From Mycolicibacterium sp. CH28 (GTDB taxonomy: Bacteria; Actinomycetota; Actinomycetes; Mycobacteriales; Mycobacteriaceae), in assembly GCF_004745805.1 (NCBI RefSeq), contig NZ_SRLQ01000014.1:310001-374000 (forward strand): DNA of 64,000 nt. The letters run 5' to 3'. A program made the translations under genes and the position numbers. The notes under the pieces are model-generated. The model worked only from the letters and a program-made list of their open reading frames with translations. It made no database searches and had not been told where the DNA came from. Below are positions 34,865-43,249 of this stretch, piece by piece (the first letter of the stretch is position 1; each line of letters starts with the position of its first letter).

Positions 34865-35497
34865 ATGACGACACAGACGTTCGACCACCCGTTCTTCGCG
34901 CGGTTCTGGACGGTGATGTCCGCCCACGAGTCGGGTGCGATGAAGAAGATGCGCCTCCAGAACCTGGCCGGCCTCAGCGGGCGGGTGCTCGAGATCGGCG
35001 CCGGGACCGGAACCAACTTCGCGTTCTATCCCGACACCGTCACCGAGGTCGTCGCCCTGGAGCCCGAAACCCGGCTGGCCCCTCAAGCCAGGGCGGCTGC
35101 CGCGGCCGCGCAGGTTCCGATCACCGTGCTCGAGACTACGGTCGAGACCATGCCTGCTGCCGAACCGTTCGACGCGGTGGTGTGCTCGCTGGTGCTGTGC
35201 TCGGTGGAGAACCCGGATGCTGTTCTGCGCCAACTGAAGTCGATTCTCAAGCCGGGTGGTGAGCTGCGCTACTTCGAGCACATCGCCCAGCCGGGCTGGC
35301 GCGGCGGGCTGCAGCGGGTGGCGGATGCGACGATCTGGCCGCGGATGGCCGGTAACTGCCACACCCACCGCGACACCGAACGCGCGATCGTCGGCGCGGG
35401 CTTTTCCATCCAGACCGCCCGCCACGAGGCGACGTTCCCGGCGTGGGTGCCGTTGCCGGTGCAGGAAGTCGCGCTGGGCCGCGCGCTAGCTCCCTAG
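34865..35497 (+). CDS. class I SAM-dependent methyltransferase (Rv1147-like)
   Basis: The 210-residue protein has a Rossmann SAM-binding fold: motif I is LEIGAGTGTNFAFYP, the acidic end of strand 2 is ALEPETRL, and motif IV/post-motif blocks include DAVVCSLVLCSVENPDAVLRQLKSILKPGGELRYFEHI. It resembles the METTL7-like/UbiE group that methylates small molecules or lipids. GGGAGGA lies 12 bases before the ATG. It follows the MmpL gene as Rv1147 follows mmpL13, suggesting modification of a transported lipid. Its end overlaps the sirtuin gene by 12 bases. Confidence 0.85.
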   Translation: MTTQTFDHPFFARFWTVMSAHESGAMKKMRLQNLAGLSGRVLEIGAGTGTNFAFYPDTVTEVVALEPETRLAPQARAAAAAAQVPITVLETTVETMPAAEPFDAVVCSLVLCSVENPDAVLRQLKSILKPGGELRYFEHIAQPGWRGGLQRVADATIWPRMAGNCHTHRDTERAIVGAGFSIQTARHEATFPAWVPLPVQEVALGRALAP

Positions 35498-36211
35498 GAG
35501 TTCGGGCAACCTCTGCAGCAGGGTGGGCAGCGCCGTGCTGGCCGACTCCCGGATCACGAGCGTCGCGTCGTCCGACAGCGGCGTGGGTTCGGGATTGACT
35601 TCGACGACGATCGCGCCGCGGGCCAGCGCCACCTCGGGCAGTCCTGCCGCGGGGTAGACGATGCCCGAGGTGCCGACCACCACCAGGACGTCGGAGGTGG
35701 CCACCGCCTCGACGGCGGCCTGCCACGGTTCGTCGGGAAGCTGCTCGCCGAACCACACGATGCCGGGACGGATCAGCCCGCCGCATTCGCAGCTCGGCGG
35801 CATCTTCTCCAGTTCCGGTTCGGGCATGTCCGGCAGCGGTCCGTGGTAGCGCGAACCGCACGTGTCACACCAGAACTCGGCGAGGCTGCCGTGCAGGTGG
35901 TGCACCGGCCGGCTGCCGGCCCGTTCGTGCAAGTCGTCGACGTTCTGGGTGACGACGGTGACCTCGGTGTAGTCCTGCCAAGCTGCCACCGCGCGGTGCC
36001 CGTCGTTGGGCATGGTCTGGTTGACCAGGTGATGGCGCCACAGATACCAGGCCCACACCCGTTCGGGATGGCTCTGCCAGCCCTCGGTGCTGGACAGTTC
36101 GTAGGGGTCGTATTTGGCCCATAAACCGGTCTTGTCGTCGCGAAACGTGGGGACCCCGCTTTCGGCGGAGATCCCCGCGCCGCTAAGCACCGTGATACGC
36201 ACGTCCACCAA
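35486..36211 (-). CDS. cobB: NAD-dependent sirtuin deacylase (CobB/SIRT5 class)
   Basis: The 241-residue sirtuin has GAGISAESGVPTFR, QNVDDLHERAG, catalytic H107 (HLHG) and a four-Cys zinc site (C115, C118, C141, C143). The Y56xxR59 pair (WYLWR) is the SIRT5/CobB feature that binds acidic acyl-lysine, so it should remove succinyl or malonyl as well as acetyl groups. It corresponds to Rv1151c. The start is TTG 36211 or GTG 36208. It is divergent from the GntR gene with 28 bases between starts, sharing its operator region. Confidence 0.92.
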   Translation of the reverse strand: MVDVRITVLSGAGISAESGVPTFRDDKTGLWAKYDPYELSSTEGWQSHPERVWAWYLWRHHLVNQTMPNDGHRAVAAWQDYTEVTVVTQNVDDLHERAGSRPVHHLHGSLAEFWCDTCGSRYHGPLPDMPEPELEKMPPSCECGGLIRPGIVWFGEQLPDEPWQAAVEAVATSDVLVVVGTSGIVYPAAGLPEVALARGAIVVEVNPEPTPLSDDATLVIRESASTALPTLLQRLPELLGS

Positions 36212-36221
36212 ACTAGCCGGT

Positions 36222-36236
36222 CTAAGTGATACTTAG
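36222..36236. promoter_or_regulatory. candidate GntR (YtrA-type) operator
   Basis: CTAAGT-gat-ACTTAG, two perfect 6-base arms around 3 bases, lies in the 28-base gap between the divergent sirtuin and GntR genes and ends three bases before the GntR GTG. The -10 region of either gene would be covered. Inferred as an autoregulatory site from position and symmetry. Confidence 0.5.
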
Positions 36237-36239
36237 CAT

Positions 36240-36605
36240 GTGTCGGAGTTGGGGGATTGGTTGCACGTCGACGGGCAGGCGGCGCAGCCGCTGTTCGATC
36301 AGCTGAGAACACAGGTCATCGAGGGTGTGCGGGAGGGGCGGTTGTCGCCGGGTACGCGGTTGCCCACGGTGCGGGAGTTGGCCGGTCAGTTGAGCCTGGC
36401 GGTAAACACCGTTGCGCGCGCCTATCGCGAGTTGGAGACCGCCGGGATCGTCGAGACGCGGGGCCGGTTCGGGACGTTCGTGGCCCGGGCAGATCCGGCC
36501 GATGCGGCGATGGCCGCCGCGGCCAACGCCTACGTGGAGGCCGCCCGTGCGCTCGGGCTCGGTAAGCACGAGGCGCTGCGTTACCTGGACTCGGCGTTCG
36601 GCTGA
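36240..36605 (+). CDS. short GntR-family (YtrA-type) regulator
   Basis: The 121-residue protein has a GntR winged helix (residues about 10-78, with GTRLPTVRELAGQLSLAVNTVARAYRELETAGIVETRGRFGTFV) and only a short two-helix C-terminal tail, as in the YtrA subfamily, which usually controls adjacent transport or lipid genes. It corresponds to Rv1152. GTG 36240 has no clear ribosome site, so it may be leaderless. The dyad at 36222-36236 is the likely binding site, implying control of itself and the sirtuin. Confidence 0.88.
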   Translation: MSELGDWLHVDGQAAQPLFDQLRTQVIEGVREGRLSPGTRLPTVRELAGQLSLAVNTVARAYRELETAGIVETRGRFGTFVARADPADAAMAAAANAYVEAARALGLGKHEALRYLDSAFG

Positions 36606-36609
36606 GGTA

Positions 36610-37437
36610 CTAGCCGAATTCCAGCAGGGCGTAGGACCCGCGCAGGTTCCGGGTCGGGCGAAAACCCCACACCGCCGGAAAGACCTTCTGGAAGAAGAAG
36701 CCGCGGCCCCTGGGCATCGGGATGTCGTGCACGGCCTTAACGCCGGGCATGGTGTTGGCCAGGTCGGCCAATTGGTCGGCGGTCAGGCTGAACGGCATCG
36801 GCGGCACCCGGTAGTGCTTGGAGGATCGCAACCCTTTCGGGGCTAGCTTCTTGACCAGCACCGGCGGCAGGTCGAAGAACATCTGGCCGCCGGGAAAGCG
36901 CTTGGCGCACTGGGCGATCAGATCCATCGCCTCATGCGGCTGGAGATACATCAGCAGCCCTTCGGCGGTGATGAACACGCCGTTGGAGCTGTCCACCTGG
37001 TCCATCCAGCCGTAATCGAGCGCGGACTGCGCCAGGCTCGTGATCCGCGGTGAGGACGGCAGCAGGCGCTGACGCAGCTCGATCACCGGGGGCAGATCCA
37101 CCGACACCCAACGGAACTGGGGATCGGCCAGCGCGTCGCTCACCCGCCAGAAGCTGGTCTGGAAACCTTCGGCCAGCGCGACCACGGTGGCCCCGGGGTG
37201 CGCGCTCAGATACCGCACCGCGCAGCCATCGACGGCCAACGAGCGCAGCGCCATCTCCTGGCCCTTGCGGCCGAATTTGTCGAAGTCGAAATCGATGGAG
37301 TCCACCAGTTTGATGGCCATCGGATCGTGCAGAATGGCCCCCGGCAGGCCGGCCTGATGGGCGCGACCGTTGAGCGTCAGCAGCGCAGTCTCGGAGACAC
37401 CACCGAGCTGGCTGGCGTCGATCTTGGCGCTGTTCAT
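36610..37437 (-). CDS. leucine-carboxyl-methyltransferase-type SAM methyltransferase (Omt)
   Basis: The 275-residue protein belongs to the LCMT-like group (PpmM/Ppm-type) common in mycobacteria: RSLAVDGCAVRYLSAHPGATVVALAEGFQTSFWRVSD contains motif I, then VSVDLPPVIELRQRLLP, and VFITAEGLLMYLQPHEAMDLI the motif III region. It would O-methylate a small acid, polyketide or lipid. It corresponds to Rv1153c (omt). ATG 37437 overlaps the stop of the DUF1697 gene (ATGA), so both are translated from one message. Confidence 0.85.
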   Translation of the reverse strand: MNSAKIDASQLGGVSETALLTLNGRAHQAGLPGAILHDPMAIKLVDSIDFDFDKFGRKGQEMALRSLAVDGCAVRYLSAHPGATVVALAEGFQTSFWRVSDALADPQFRWVSVDLPPVIELRQRLLPSSPRITSLAQSALDYGWMDQVDSSNGVFITAEGLLMYLQPHEAMDLIAQCAKRFPGGQMFFDLPPVLVKKLAPKGLRSSKHYRVPPMPFSLTADQLADLANTMPGVKAVHDIPMPRGRGFFFQKVFPAVWGFRPTRNLRGSYALLEFG

Positions 37438-37955
37438 GTCAGTACCTTCGCTAGGGTGCGCAGATTGCGGGTCGTGGTCGACGACTTGTAGCGCTTCTTG
37501 CCCATCGTCTTGCCGATGGACGAATCCAGGGTGGAGGCCTTGGGCACCTGCCAGTACAGGACGCCGTCGCCGCGGGCGATCTTCTCGTCGGGCCCGGCGT
37601 CGGCCGCCAGCGCCGCGAGTTCATCGAGCACGGCCGGATCGCTGACGAACGTCACGTACGAGTGGTGGCCTTCGACTTCGGCCTCGAACGGGTAGTCCTC
37701 GGCGATCACCCGGACCGTCTCCAGCGGGTAGACCAGCACCCACGCCTCGTAGCCGAACGCATCGCGCAGCGCCGCTTCGGCCTTCGCCCGCGCAGCCGCC
37801 GCCGATCCGCGGGCGTCGAGTATGACGTTGCCGCTGGCGAGGACGGTTCGCACGTTGTCGAACCCGGCGTCGGTCAGGGCCGCGGAGACGTCGGCCATCT
37901 TCAGCGTCACCCCGCCGACGTTGACTCCCCGCAGGAAAGCCGCGTAGCGCGTCAT
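37434..37955 (-). CDS. DUF1697-family protein
   Basis: The 173-residue protein starts with TRYAAFLRGVNVGG, characteristic of DUF1697, and has NVRTVLASGNVIL and a C-terminal STLDSSIGKTMGKKRYKSSTTTRNLRTL block. The fold is ferredoxin-like and the function is not established. The ATG at 37955 is the homology-supported start; an upstream extension has no family match. It overlaps the methyltransferase start by four bases. Confidence 0.85.
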   Translation of the reverse strand: MTRYAAFLRGVNVGGVTLKMADVSAALTDAGFDNVRTVLASGNVILDARGSAAAARAKAEAALRDAFGYEAWVLVYPLETVRVIAEDYPFEAEVEGHHSYVTFVSDPAVLDELAALAADAGPDEKIARGDGVLYWQVPKASTLDSSIGKTMGKKRYKSSTTTRNLRTLAKVLT

Positions 37956-38041
37956 GTCGCCGATCTTAGAACCGTGTGGCATCGGCGTGGTGGGCCTGAT
38001 CCGGCCCCGGACTCGCGGTTCTCCTCCTGAATCAGGGTGAT

Positions 38042-38458
38042 TCAACTACGCGAACTGGGGGGACAGATGGCGGGTAACAAGCCGATGGCGGTGGCCATCG
38101 CGTTTTGGTTTTGGCAGGCGGTTTGGCCGGAGTCTGGTGGGGTGTTTGCGCCTTGGGTTGCCGGGCAGCGGGTGGGTTGTAGGCCGATGGCGGTGGGCAT
38201 GGCGCTTTGGTTTTGGCAGGCGGTTTGGCCGGAGTCTGGTGGGGTGTTTGCGCCTTGGGTTGCCGGGCAGCGGGTGGGTTGTAGGCCGATGGCGGTGGGC
38301 ATGGCGCTTTGGTTCTGGCAGGCGGTGTCGCCGGAGTCTGGTGGGGTGTTCGGACCTTGGGTTGCCGGGCAGCGGGTGGGTTGTAGGCCGATGGCGGTGG
38401 GCATGGCGCTCTGGTTTTGGCAGGCGGTACTGCCGGAATCTGGCGGGCTGTTCGTGGC
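38042..38458. repeat. 102-bp tandem repeats, four in-frame copies
   Basis: The same 102-base unit recurs with the anchor GGAGTCTGG at 38129, 38231 and 38333 and a variant at 38435. The first and last copies are more diverged, the middle ones nearly identical. A multiple of three keeps the minus-strand frame. There are no unique spacers, so it is not a CRISPR array. Confidence 0.9.
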
Positions 38459-38800
38459 TTGACCAGTGTCCGGACTGTTGCCGACCGAGCCGGTCCCATT
38501 CTGACTCGTGCCCTGCGAGTTGCTCGCACTCTGTGTGGAGTCAGGCGATCCGGTCCCGGCTGGATTCGCGTCGGGACTGGTGCCGGCCGAGCCATCCGCA
38601 GCCTGACTGGCGCCGTCCGCCTTCGGAGCGGGAGTGGCGCACGGCGGGGGGTTGTAGCCACCGCGCTGAAAGCAATCGGCAACGACGGTACCGCTCGGCG
38701 GGACGGCGTGGACAACACTGAACCCGACCGCGAAGAGTATTGCCGAGGCGATCGCACACCGGCTCCAAACATGCTGCCGTATCAGCAACTTCGCCGTCAT
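38042..38800 (-). CDS. secreted repeat protein with four Cys-pair units
   Basis: The 252-residue protein has a signal peptide (about 1-32, probable cleavage near VHA), a first Cys pair (VADCFQRGGYNPPPCATP), a Ser/Gly/Asn/Thr-rich low-complexity region, then four copies of a 34-residue unit of the form PPDSGxTACQNQSAMPTAIG...RCPATQGxNT. Each unit has two Cys, so disulfide-linked modules or cross-links are possible. Copies are almost identical at the DNA level with a period of 102 bases, pointing to recent expansion. I recognise no family. It is probably a surface or secreted structural protein. Confidence 0.65.
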   Translation of the reverse strand: MTAKLLIRQHVWSRCAIASAILFAVGFSVVHAVPPSGTVVADCFQRGGYNPPPCATPAPKADGASQAADGSAGTSPDANPAGTGSPDSTQSASNSQGTSQNGTGSVGNSPDTGQATNSPPDSGSTACQNQSAMPTAIGLQPTRCPATQGPNTPPDSGDTACQNQSAMPTAIGLQPTRCPATQGANTPPDSGQTACQNQSAMPTAIGLQPTRCPATQGANTPPDSGQTACQNQNAMATAIGLLPAICPPSSRS

Positions 38801-39318
38801 GCGGCTCGAGCGGGCATCGTGGACACCATCAGTGGTTCAGTTATCGTCCGAGTGGCCGGCTCGCGCTCGTATCCGGGTTCCGGACCGCCTTCGACTCGTG
38901 GAGAGACGTCTCAGGACATGCATCGCGCTCTGGGCTGGCAGCCATCTCGGGTTCCGTTTCGATTGCTCGGCGTGGGTGGCCGCTCGATTATCCCCGGACC
39001 AGGGGATGATCGCGTGTCGGGCGCCGACGAGGGCCGGCATCTGAACCTGACGCCAGCCACGAAGATCGTCAACGTGAGCATCGCCGGAGCAAATACCATT
39101 GCTCGTTGCGGTGAATCGGTCGCAGCAGCAACGGTCTTGGTGGCTGGCTCGGGTGGGCCCCACGCGACATGCCTCACCGGCGATTGGCGCGGTGGGTATC
39201 CACGGCGGCCGGCTTGACCGGGGTTCGCCGCGATCACCGTGGTCGTCGGCTCCAGGGGTGGCCGGAGCCGATGGCAATCGACACGGTATCCAGGACTTCA
39301 CCGCGTAGGCTCGACGTC
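38801..39318. other. 518-base gap without a convincing gene
   Basis: Both strands contain open frames (for example minus 38837-39301) but with arginine/proline-heavy, domain-free translations and no ribosome sites. It may hold promoter regions for the repeat protein and the Rv1155-like gene. No repeats or hairpins were recognised. Confidence 0.4.
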
Positions 39319-39762
39319 ATGGCGCGTCAGGTGTTCGACGACAAACTTCTGGCGGTGATCGCAGGCAACTCCCTGGGGGTTCTGGCGACCATCAAACGTG
39401 ACGGCCGCCCGCAGCTGTCCAACGTCACCTACCACTTCGACCCGCGCACGCTCGTCGTGCAAGTCTCGATCACCGAGCCGCGGGCCAAGACCCGCAACCT
39501 GCGCCGCGACCCGCGGGCGTCGATCCTGGTCTCCTCCGACGACGGCTGGTCCTACGCGGTCGCCGAGGGCAACGCGATACTGACTCCACCGGCCGCCGCA
39601 CCTGACGACGACACCGTCGAGGCATTGATCGCGCTCTACCGCAACATCGCTGGGGAACACCCGGACTGGGACGATTACCGCCGGGCCATGGTCACCGACC
39701 GCCGGGTGCTGCTCACCATGCCGATTTCGCACCTGTACGGGATGCCACCGGGTATCCGCTGA
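39319..39762 (+). CDS. F420-dependent PPOX-class oxidoreductase (Rv1155-like)
   Basis: The 147-residue split-barrel flavin/deazaflavin protein has GVLATIKRDGRPQLSNVTYHFDP, VSITEPRAKTRNLRRDPRASILV and a C-terminal RVLLTMPISHLYGMP, as in Rv1155. Rv1155 and close relatives bind coenzyme F420 and reduce substrates such as biliverdin. The RAKTRN stretch supplies the basic residues that bind the F420 phosphate. ATG 39319 is chosen because homology starts there. It is cytoplasmic and probably a homodimer. Confidence 0.88.
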   Translation: MARQVFDDKLLAVIAGNSLGVLATIKRDGRPQLSNVTYHFDPRTLVVQVSITEPRAKTRNLRRDPRASILVSSDDGWSYAVAEGNAILTPPAAAPDDDTVEALIALYRNIAGEHPDWDDYRRAMVTDRRVLLTMPISHLYGMPPGIR

Positions 39763-40064
39763 CTCGTTGTCGGCGCCGCCGCCCGGCCTTCGCGCTGTGA
39801 GGCACATTCTGCGCATGATGACACTTTGTCTGAAGTGGCGGCAATGGTGTTGGTCTGAACCGGAATAACGCGATGTGTGTACTCGCCGTTGGCGTCACAT
39901 GAACACTTGGCAGCGTATGGAACCGGGTCATTTATGGTTGCGGAACGACTGAAGAACGGGGCGCAGGCTGACCCCGGCAAACGGCTACCCTCTGAGCTGG
40001 CGCGGCGTCCGCTCGTCGAGAAATCGGCGCCGCCGGCATGGTCACATCGGGGGGAGGCGTTGCT
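39763..40064. other. lower-GC upstream region of the large secreted protein
   Basis: About 300 bases, noticeably AT-richer than the surroundings, with no gene on either strand. It probably contains the promoter of the 40065 gene, perhaps within the stretch 39830-39960. No operator symmetry was recognised. Confidence 0.4.
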
Positions 40065-42905
40065 ATGAGTTGCAGCAGCTATGTCGGTCGGGTGGGGGCA
40101 CTGGCCGTCACATTGGGCGTTGGCGTGGCGATGGCCAACGGGCCTGTCGCGTGGGCGGACGACTCGACGGCGGGCGGGTCGGCTGCGCACGCGTCGACCG
40201 GCTCGTCGGGTGTGCGGGCTCATCGTGAATCGTCGGCGGGTCCGCGCGCGCGGACGAAACCGGGTGCCGCCAGCGCAACGGACGGTGGCACGGACGTCTC
40301 CGACGTGGACGCGCCGGCGAGCCGTCGCGTCGGTTCGCTGACGCGGGTTGTCGGGCAGCAGATTCGATCGGGCGATCCGGGTCCGGTTGCCGGTGTCGGG
40401 TCCGCCAAGCGTGCCACGACCGTTTCTGTCCCCGTGGCAGCGGCGGATGCCCCAGCGGCTACCGCGATCGCGACGCCGGACAGCGTCGTCGGGTCCGCGA
40501 CGGTACCGGCCAAGGCAGTGTCTGCGCCGCAGACGATCCCGCAGCTACCGTTCGACTTCTCGACGTTGTTGGGGGCGTTGGACTCGGCTCGCCGACAGAT
40601 CGTCGGGCTCGTCTTCAACCGCGCACCCGTGACGCACGCACTGCAGATCGGGGAGAACGCGAAGAGCGAAGTGGTCGGAGTTCTGGGTGCTGTCGACCCC
40701 GACGGAGACCCGTTGACATACAACGTGACCCAGGGTCCCAAGTACGGCGAGGTGGTGGTCGGCGCCGACGGCACCTACACCTACACCCCGGGTGTGGCGT
40801 TGGCCGCGAACGGGGGGCAGGACTCCTTCACGGTCGAAGTGCGGGACGTGGGTATTCGGCTCCTCAGTCAGCCGGGGTCATCCTCGGTCACCGTCGCCGT
40901 CACCGTCGGGGGCGGTGATGCGCTGGGTATCGGCGGCACCCCGTACGGCGTGGCGATGAGTGTGGACGGGACGCGGGCCTACGTCACCGACACCGCGAAC
41001 AACCGGGTGTCGGTGATCGATATCGCCAAACAGGCTGTGGTGTCGTCCATCGCGGTGGGCAAGTCCCCATGGGGGATCGCCGTCGGCCCCGACGGACGCG
41101 CGTACGTCGTCAACTCCAGTGACGGCACCGTTTCGGTGATCGATACGACCGGCAATACGGTGCTGGGCAATCTCTACGTGGGGAATTCGCCGACCAGCGT
41201 GGCGGTCAACACCGACGGCAGCAAGGTCTATGTCACCAACACCAATGACGACACCGTGGCGGCTATCGACACGACAACGTTCAAGCGGACCTACATCAAG
41301 GTTGGCGACAATCCGTTCGGGGTGGCCGTCGCCGGCAACAAGGTATTCGTCACCAACGAGTACGACGACACGGTGTCGGTGATCGACACAGCCACCAACA
41401 CGGTGATCGCGACTGTGGCCGTCGGGGATCACCCGACGGGCATCGCCGCCGGTGGGGGACGGGTGGTGGTCGCCAACGCTGGTTCGTCGACCGTCGATGG
41501 TGACGGTTCGGTCTCAGTCATCGATGCCGGCACCCTCGCGGTGATCGGCAGTCAGATCTCGGTCGGGGACTTTCCGACGAATGTGGTTCTCGACGCAGAC
41601 GGCACCAGGGCCTACGTCACCGATTTCAACATGGGCACCGTGTCGGTGGTCGATCTGCAAACCGGCAGTCTGGTCGGTAGCCCCATCTCGGTCAACAACG
41701 TTGCCGAGGGCGCCGCGGGTATCGCGATCGGCGCCGACGGAAAGCTGTATGTGGCCGGCGCGGTGGACGGTTCTGTTGACCCCATCACGCTAGATTCCCC
41801 GGCGGTGGGCAGCTTCCAACCGGTCGCGGCTGTGGTCGAGCGCCCTTCTGCGGCGGCACAATCGGCGGCGATCGCCGCGGCCAACGCGACACCCGCCGGA
41901 CCCAATTCGGGCGTGACGACCAAGGCTTTCAAGGTCTACAACCTCACCAGTAGCTCCGTCACACTCGTGCGATACGAAGGAGAGGATCGGCCGCTCAACG
42001 GCTTTCCCCCGGCGGGCACGGTCATCGCGCCCGGCGGCTCCCTGGATGTTCTGGTTCCTGAACCAAACTGGCTGGCCCAGAACAACATCAAGATTGTTCT
42101 CGCCAACACCGCGGGTACGACTTGGACTGCTTACCTTCGATATGATCGGACTATCAACACCAGTTACCTGGTCAAGGGCGAGGTGCGTGGCGCCGGTGAT
42201 GTGACACCCCAGGCCAAGTTCCTCGGGATCAGGCGATACAGCCTCGGTGACCAGGTCACGCTGCTCGAATCGCCCGGCACCAATTCCACTATCACGTCGC
42301 CGACCAAAGACCAGACCACGTTGATGAACACCCTGTGTACCAGCGGTGGGGTCTCCTGCCAGTTCACGGCCAAGGGTGCCGCGGTGCAGACCTGGACCGA
42401 GTACCGGCCACCGCAGACGGCGAACGGGGTGTCGTCGGTGCTCAACAACGGCAGCAGCGTCGCGCAGAAGCGGATCATCAAGTATTCCGTGACCGAGTCG
42501 TCCAAGACCACCACCGAGTTCAGTTCGAAACTGAACATCACCTTCGTCAAGGACGTGATCGGCCTGGAGCTGGCCGCCAAGTACGGCACCGAACTCACCG
42601 CGTCGAAAACCTGGGAAGACACCTACGAGATCAACGCCGCCCCATACAAGCAGGTGTCGCTGCTGATCAAGGCTCCGATCTGGCAGGTGACCGGCGACTT
42701 GGTGATCAACTTCGGCAACACCACGATCACGATGAAGAACGTCACCCTCACCAACCCTGACCAGACCCGCAGTCCGGAGGCCGATATCAGGGAGACGGAC
42801 TGCACCAACTGCACCATCCCCAAGCCGACAACTCCGAGCGCTACCGCGGTGCCGGCACCGGGGGGCACCGTGGTTGTCGGCCGGCCCGCCGAGGAACTCG
42901 TCTAA
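40065..42905 (+). CDS. large secreted Ig-like / seven-bladed propeller / aerolysin-like protein
   Basis: The protein (946 residues from ATG 40065, with GGGGGGAGG before it) has a signal peptide (1-31), a low-complexity linker (32-175), one VCBS/cadherin-like Ig domain (about 184-285, DPDGDPLTYNVTQGP then GTYTYTPG), seven YVTN-type beta-propeller blades (about 290-585, each like GTRAYVTDTANNRVSVID), and a C-terminal region (about 620-920). In the C-terminus a Ser/Thr-rich alternating segment (residues about 812-895; SVTESSKTTTEFSSKLNIT, TASKTWEDTYEI) and NTTITMKNVTL resemble the membrane-insertion strands of aerolysin/ETX-MTX2 pore-forming proteins. Two Cys pairs are near the end. Binding and pore or adhesive roles at the cell surface are inferences. 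Confidence 0.7.
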   Translation: MSCSSYVGRVGALAVTLGVGVAMANGPVAWADDSTAGGSAAHASTGSSGVRAHRESSAGPRARTKPGAASATDGGTDVSDVDAPASRRVGSLTRVVGQQIRSGDPGPVAGVGSAKRATTVSVPVAAADAPAATAIATPDSVVGSATVPAKAVSAPQTIPQLPFDFSTLLGALDSARRQIVGLVFNRAPVTHALQIGENAKSEVVGVLGAVDPDGDPLTYNVTQGPKYGEVVVGADGTYTYTPGVALAANGGQDSFTVEVRDVGIRLLSQPGSSSVTVAVTVGGGDALGIGGTPYGVAMSVDGTRAYVTDTANNRVSVIDIAKQAVVSSIAVGKSPWGIAVGPDGRAYVVNSSDGTVSVIDTTGNTVLGNLYVGNSPTSVAVNTDGSKVYVTNTNDDTVAAIDTTTFKRTYIKVGDNPFGVAVAGNKVFVTNEYDDTVSVIDTATNTVIATVAVGDHPTGIAAGGGRVVVANAGSSTVDGDGSVSVIDAGTLAVIGSQISVGDFPTNVVLDADGTRAYVTDFNMGTVSVVDLQTGSLVGSPISVNNVAEGAAGIAIGADGKLYVAGAVDGSVDPITLDSPAVGSFQPVAAVVERPSAAAQSAAIAAANATPAGPNSGVTTKAFKVYNLTSSSVTLVRYEGEDRPLNGFPPAGTVIAPGGSLDVLVPEPNWLAQNNIKIVLANTAGTTWTAYLRYDRTINTSYLVKGEVRGAGDVTPQAKFLGIRRYSLGDQVTLLESPGTNSTITSPTKDQTTLMNTLCTSGGVSCQFTAKGAAVQTWTEYRPPQTANGVSSVLNNGSSVAQKRIIKYSVTESSKTTTEFSSKLNITFVKDVIGLELAAKYGTELTASKTWEDTYEINAAPYKQVSLLIKAPIWQVTGDLVINFGNTTITMKNVTLTNPDQTRSPEADIRETDCTNCTIPKPTTPSATAVPAPGGTVVVGRPAEELV

Positions 42906-42943
42906 CGGGAGGTGGCGTTCACGACGCCGGGGCCAGACCGCGT

Positions 42944-42949
42944 TAGTCT
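42944..42949 (+). promoter_or_regulatory. candidate leaderless -10 of the DUF5302 gene
   Basis: TAGTCT (TANNNT) ends seven bases before the ATG at 42957, with no ribosome site between. Inference from spacing. Confidence 0.4.
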
Positions 42950-42956
42950 GACTACC

Positions 42957-43136
42957 ATGGCCAAGGACGAGTCCGACCCGCAGGACGACGACACGAAGCG
43001 TAAGTTCCGCGAGGCGCTGGAGCGCAAGAAGGCGAAGTCGGCCAGCTCGGCCGGTCACAAGGATGCCGGTAACAAGCAGCCCCGCGCCCACGGCCCGGTG
43101 GAGAACCGCCGGGAGTTCCGCCGTAAGAGCGGTTAG
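42957..43136 (+). CDS. small DUF5302-type protein
   Basis: The 59-residue, highly charged protein begins MAKDESDPQDDDTKRKFREALERKKAKSA, the conserved helix of actinobacterial DUF5302 proteins, and ends in a basic Arg/Lys tail (ENRREFRRKSG). No enzymatic motif is present; a nucleic-acid or protein-binding role is a guess. ATG 42957 suits a leaderless promoter. Confidence 0.75.
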   Translation: MAKDESDPQDDDTKRKFREALERKKAKSASSAGHKDAGNKQPRAHGPVENRREFRRKSG

Positions 43137-43249
43137 CCGGCATTCGCGCCTAAAAGCCTTGCTGCAGAACATCTTCTGGTCGCCAACACCGTGGAGTCTG
43201 TTCGGCGACCTCGGCCGGCGTGGGGAATGCCAGGTGCATGCCGGCAGAT

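Noticed and set aside
38042..38458. Possible CRISPR array from regularly spaced repeats
   Set aside because: The whole 102-base unit repeats with no unique spacers, and it is in frame within a signal-peptide-bearing protein.
43137..43249. Inverted repeat GCCGGCAT/ATGCCGGC about 90 bases apart as a mobile-element end pair
   Set aside because: The arms are only 8 bases and the enclosed sequence encodes nothing recognisable, so it could be chance in GC-rich DNA.
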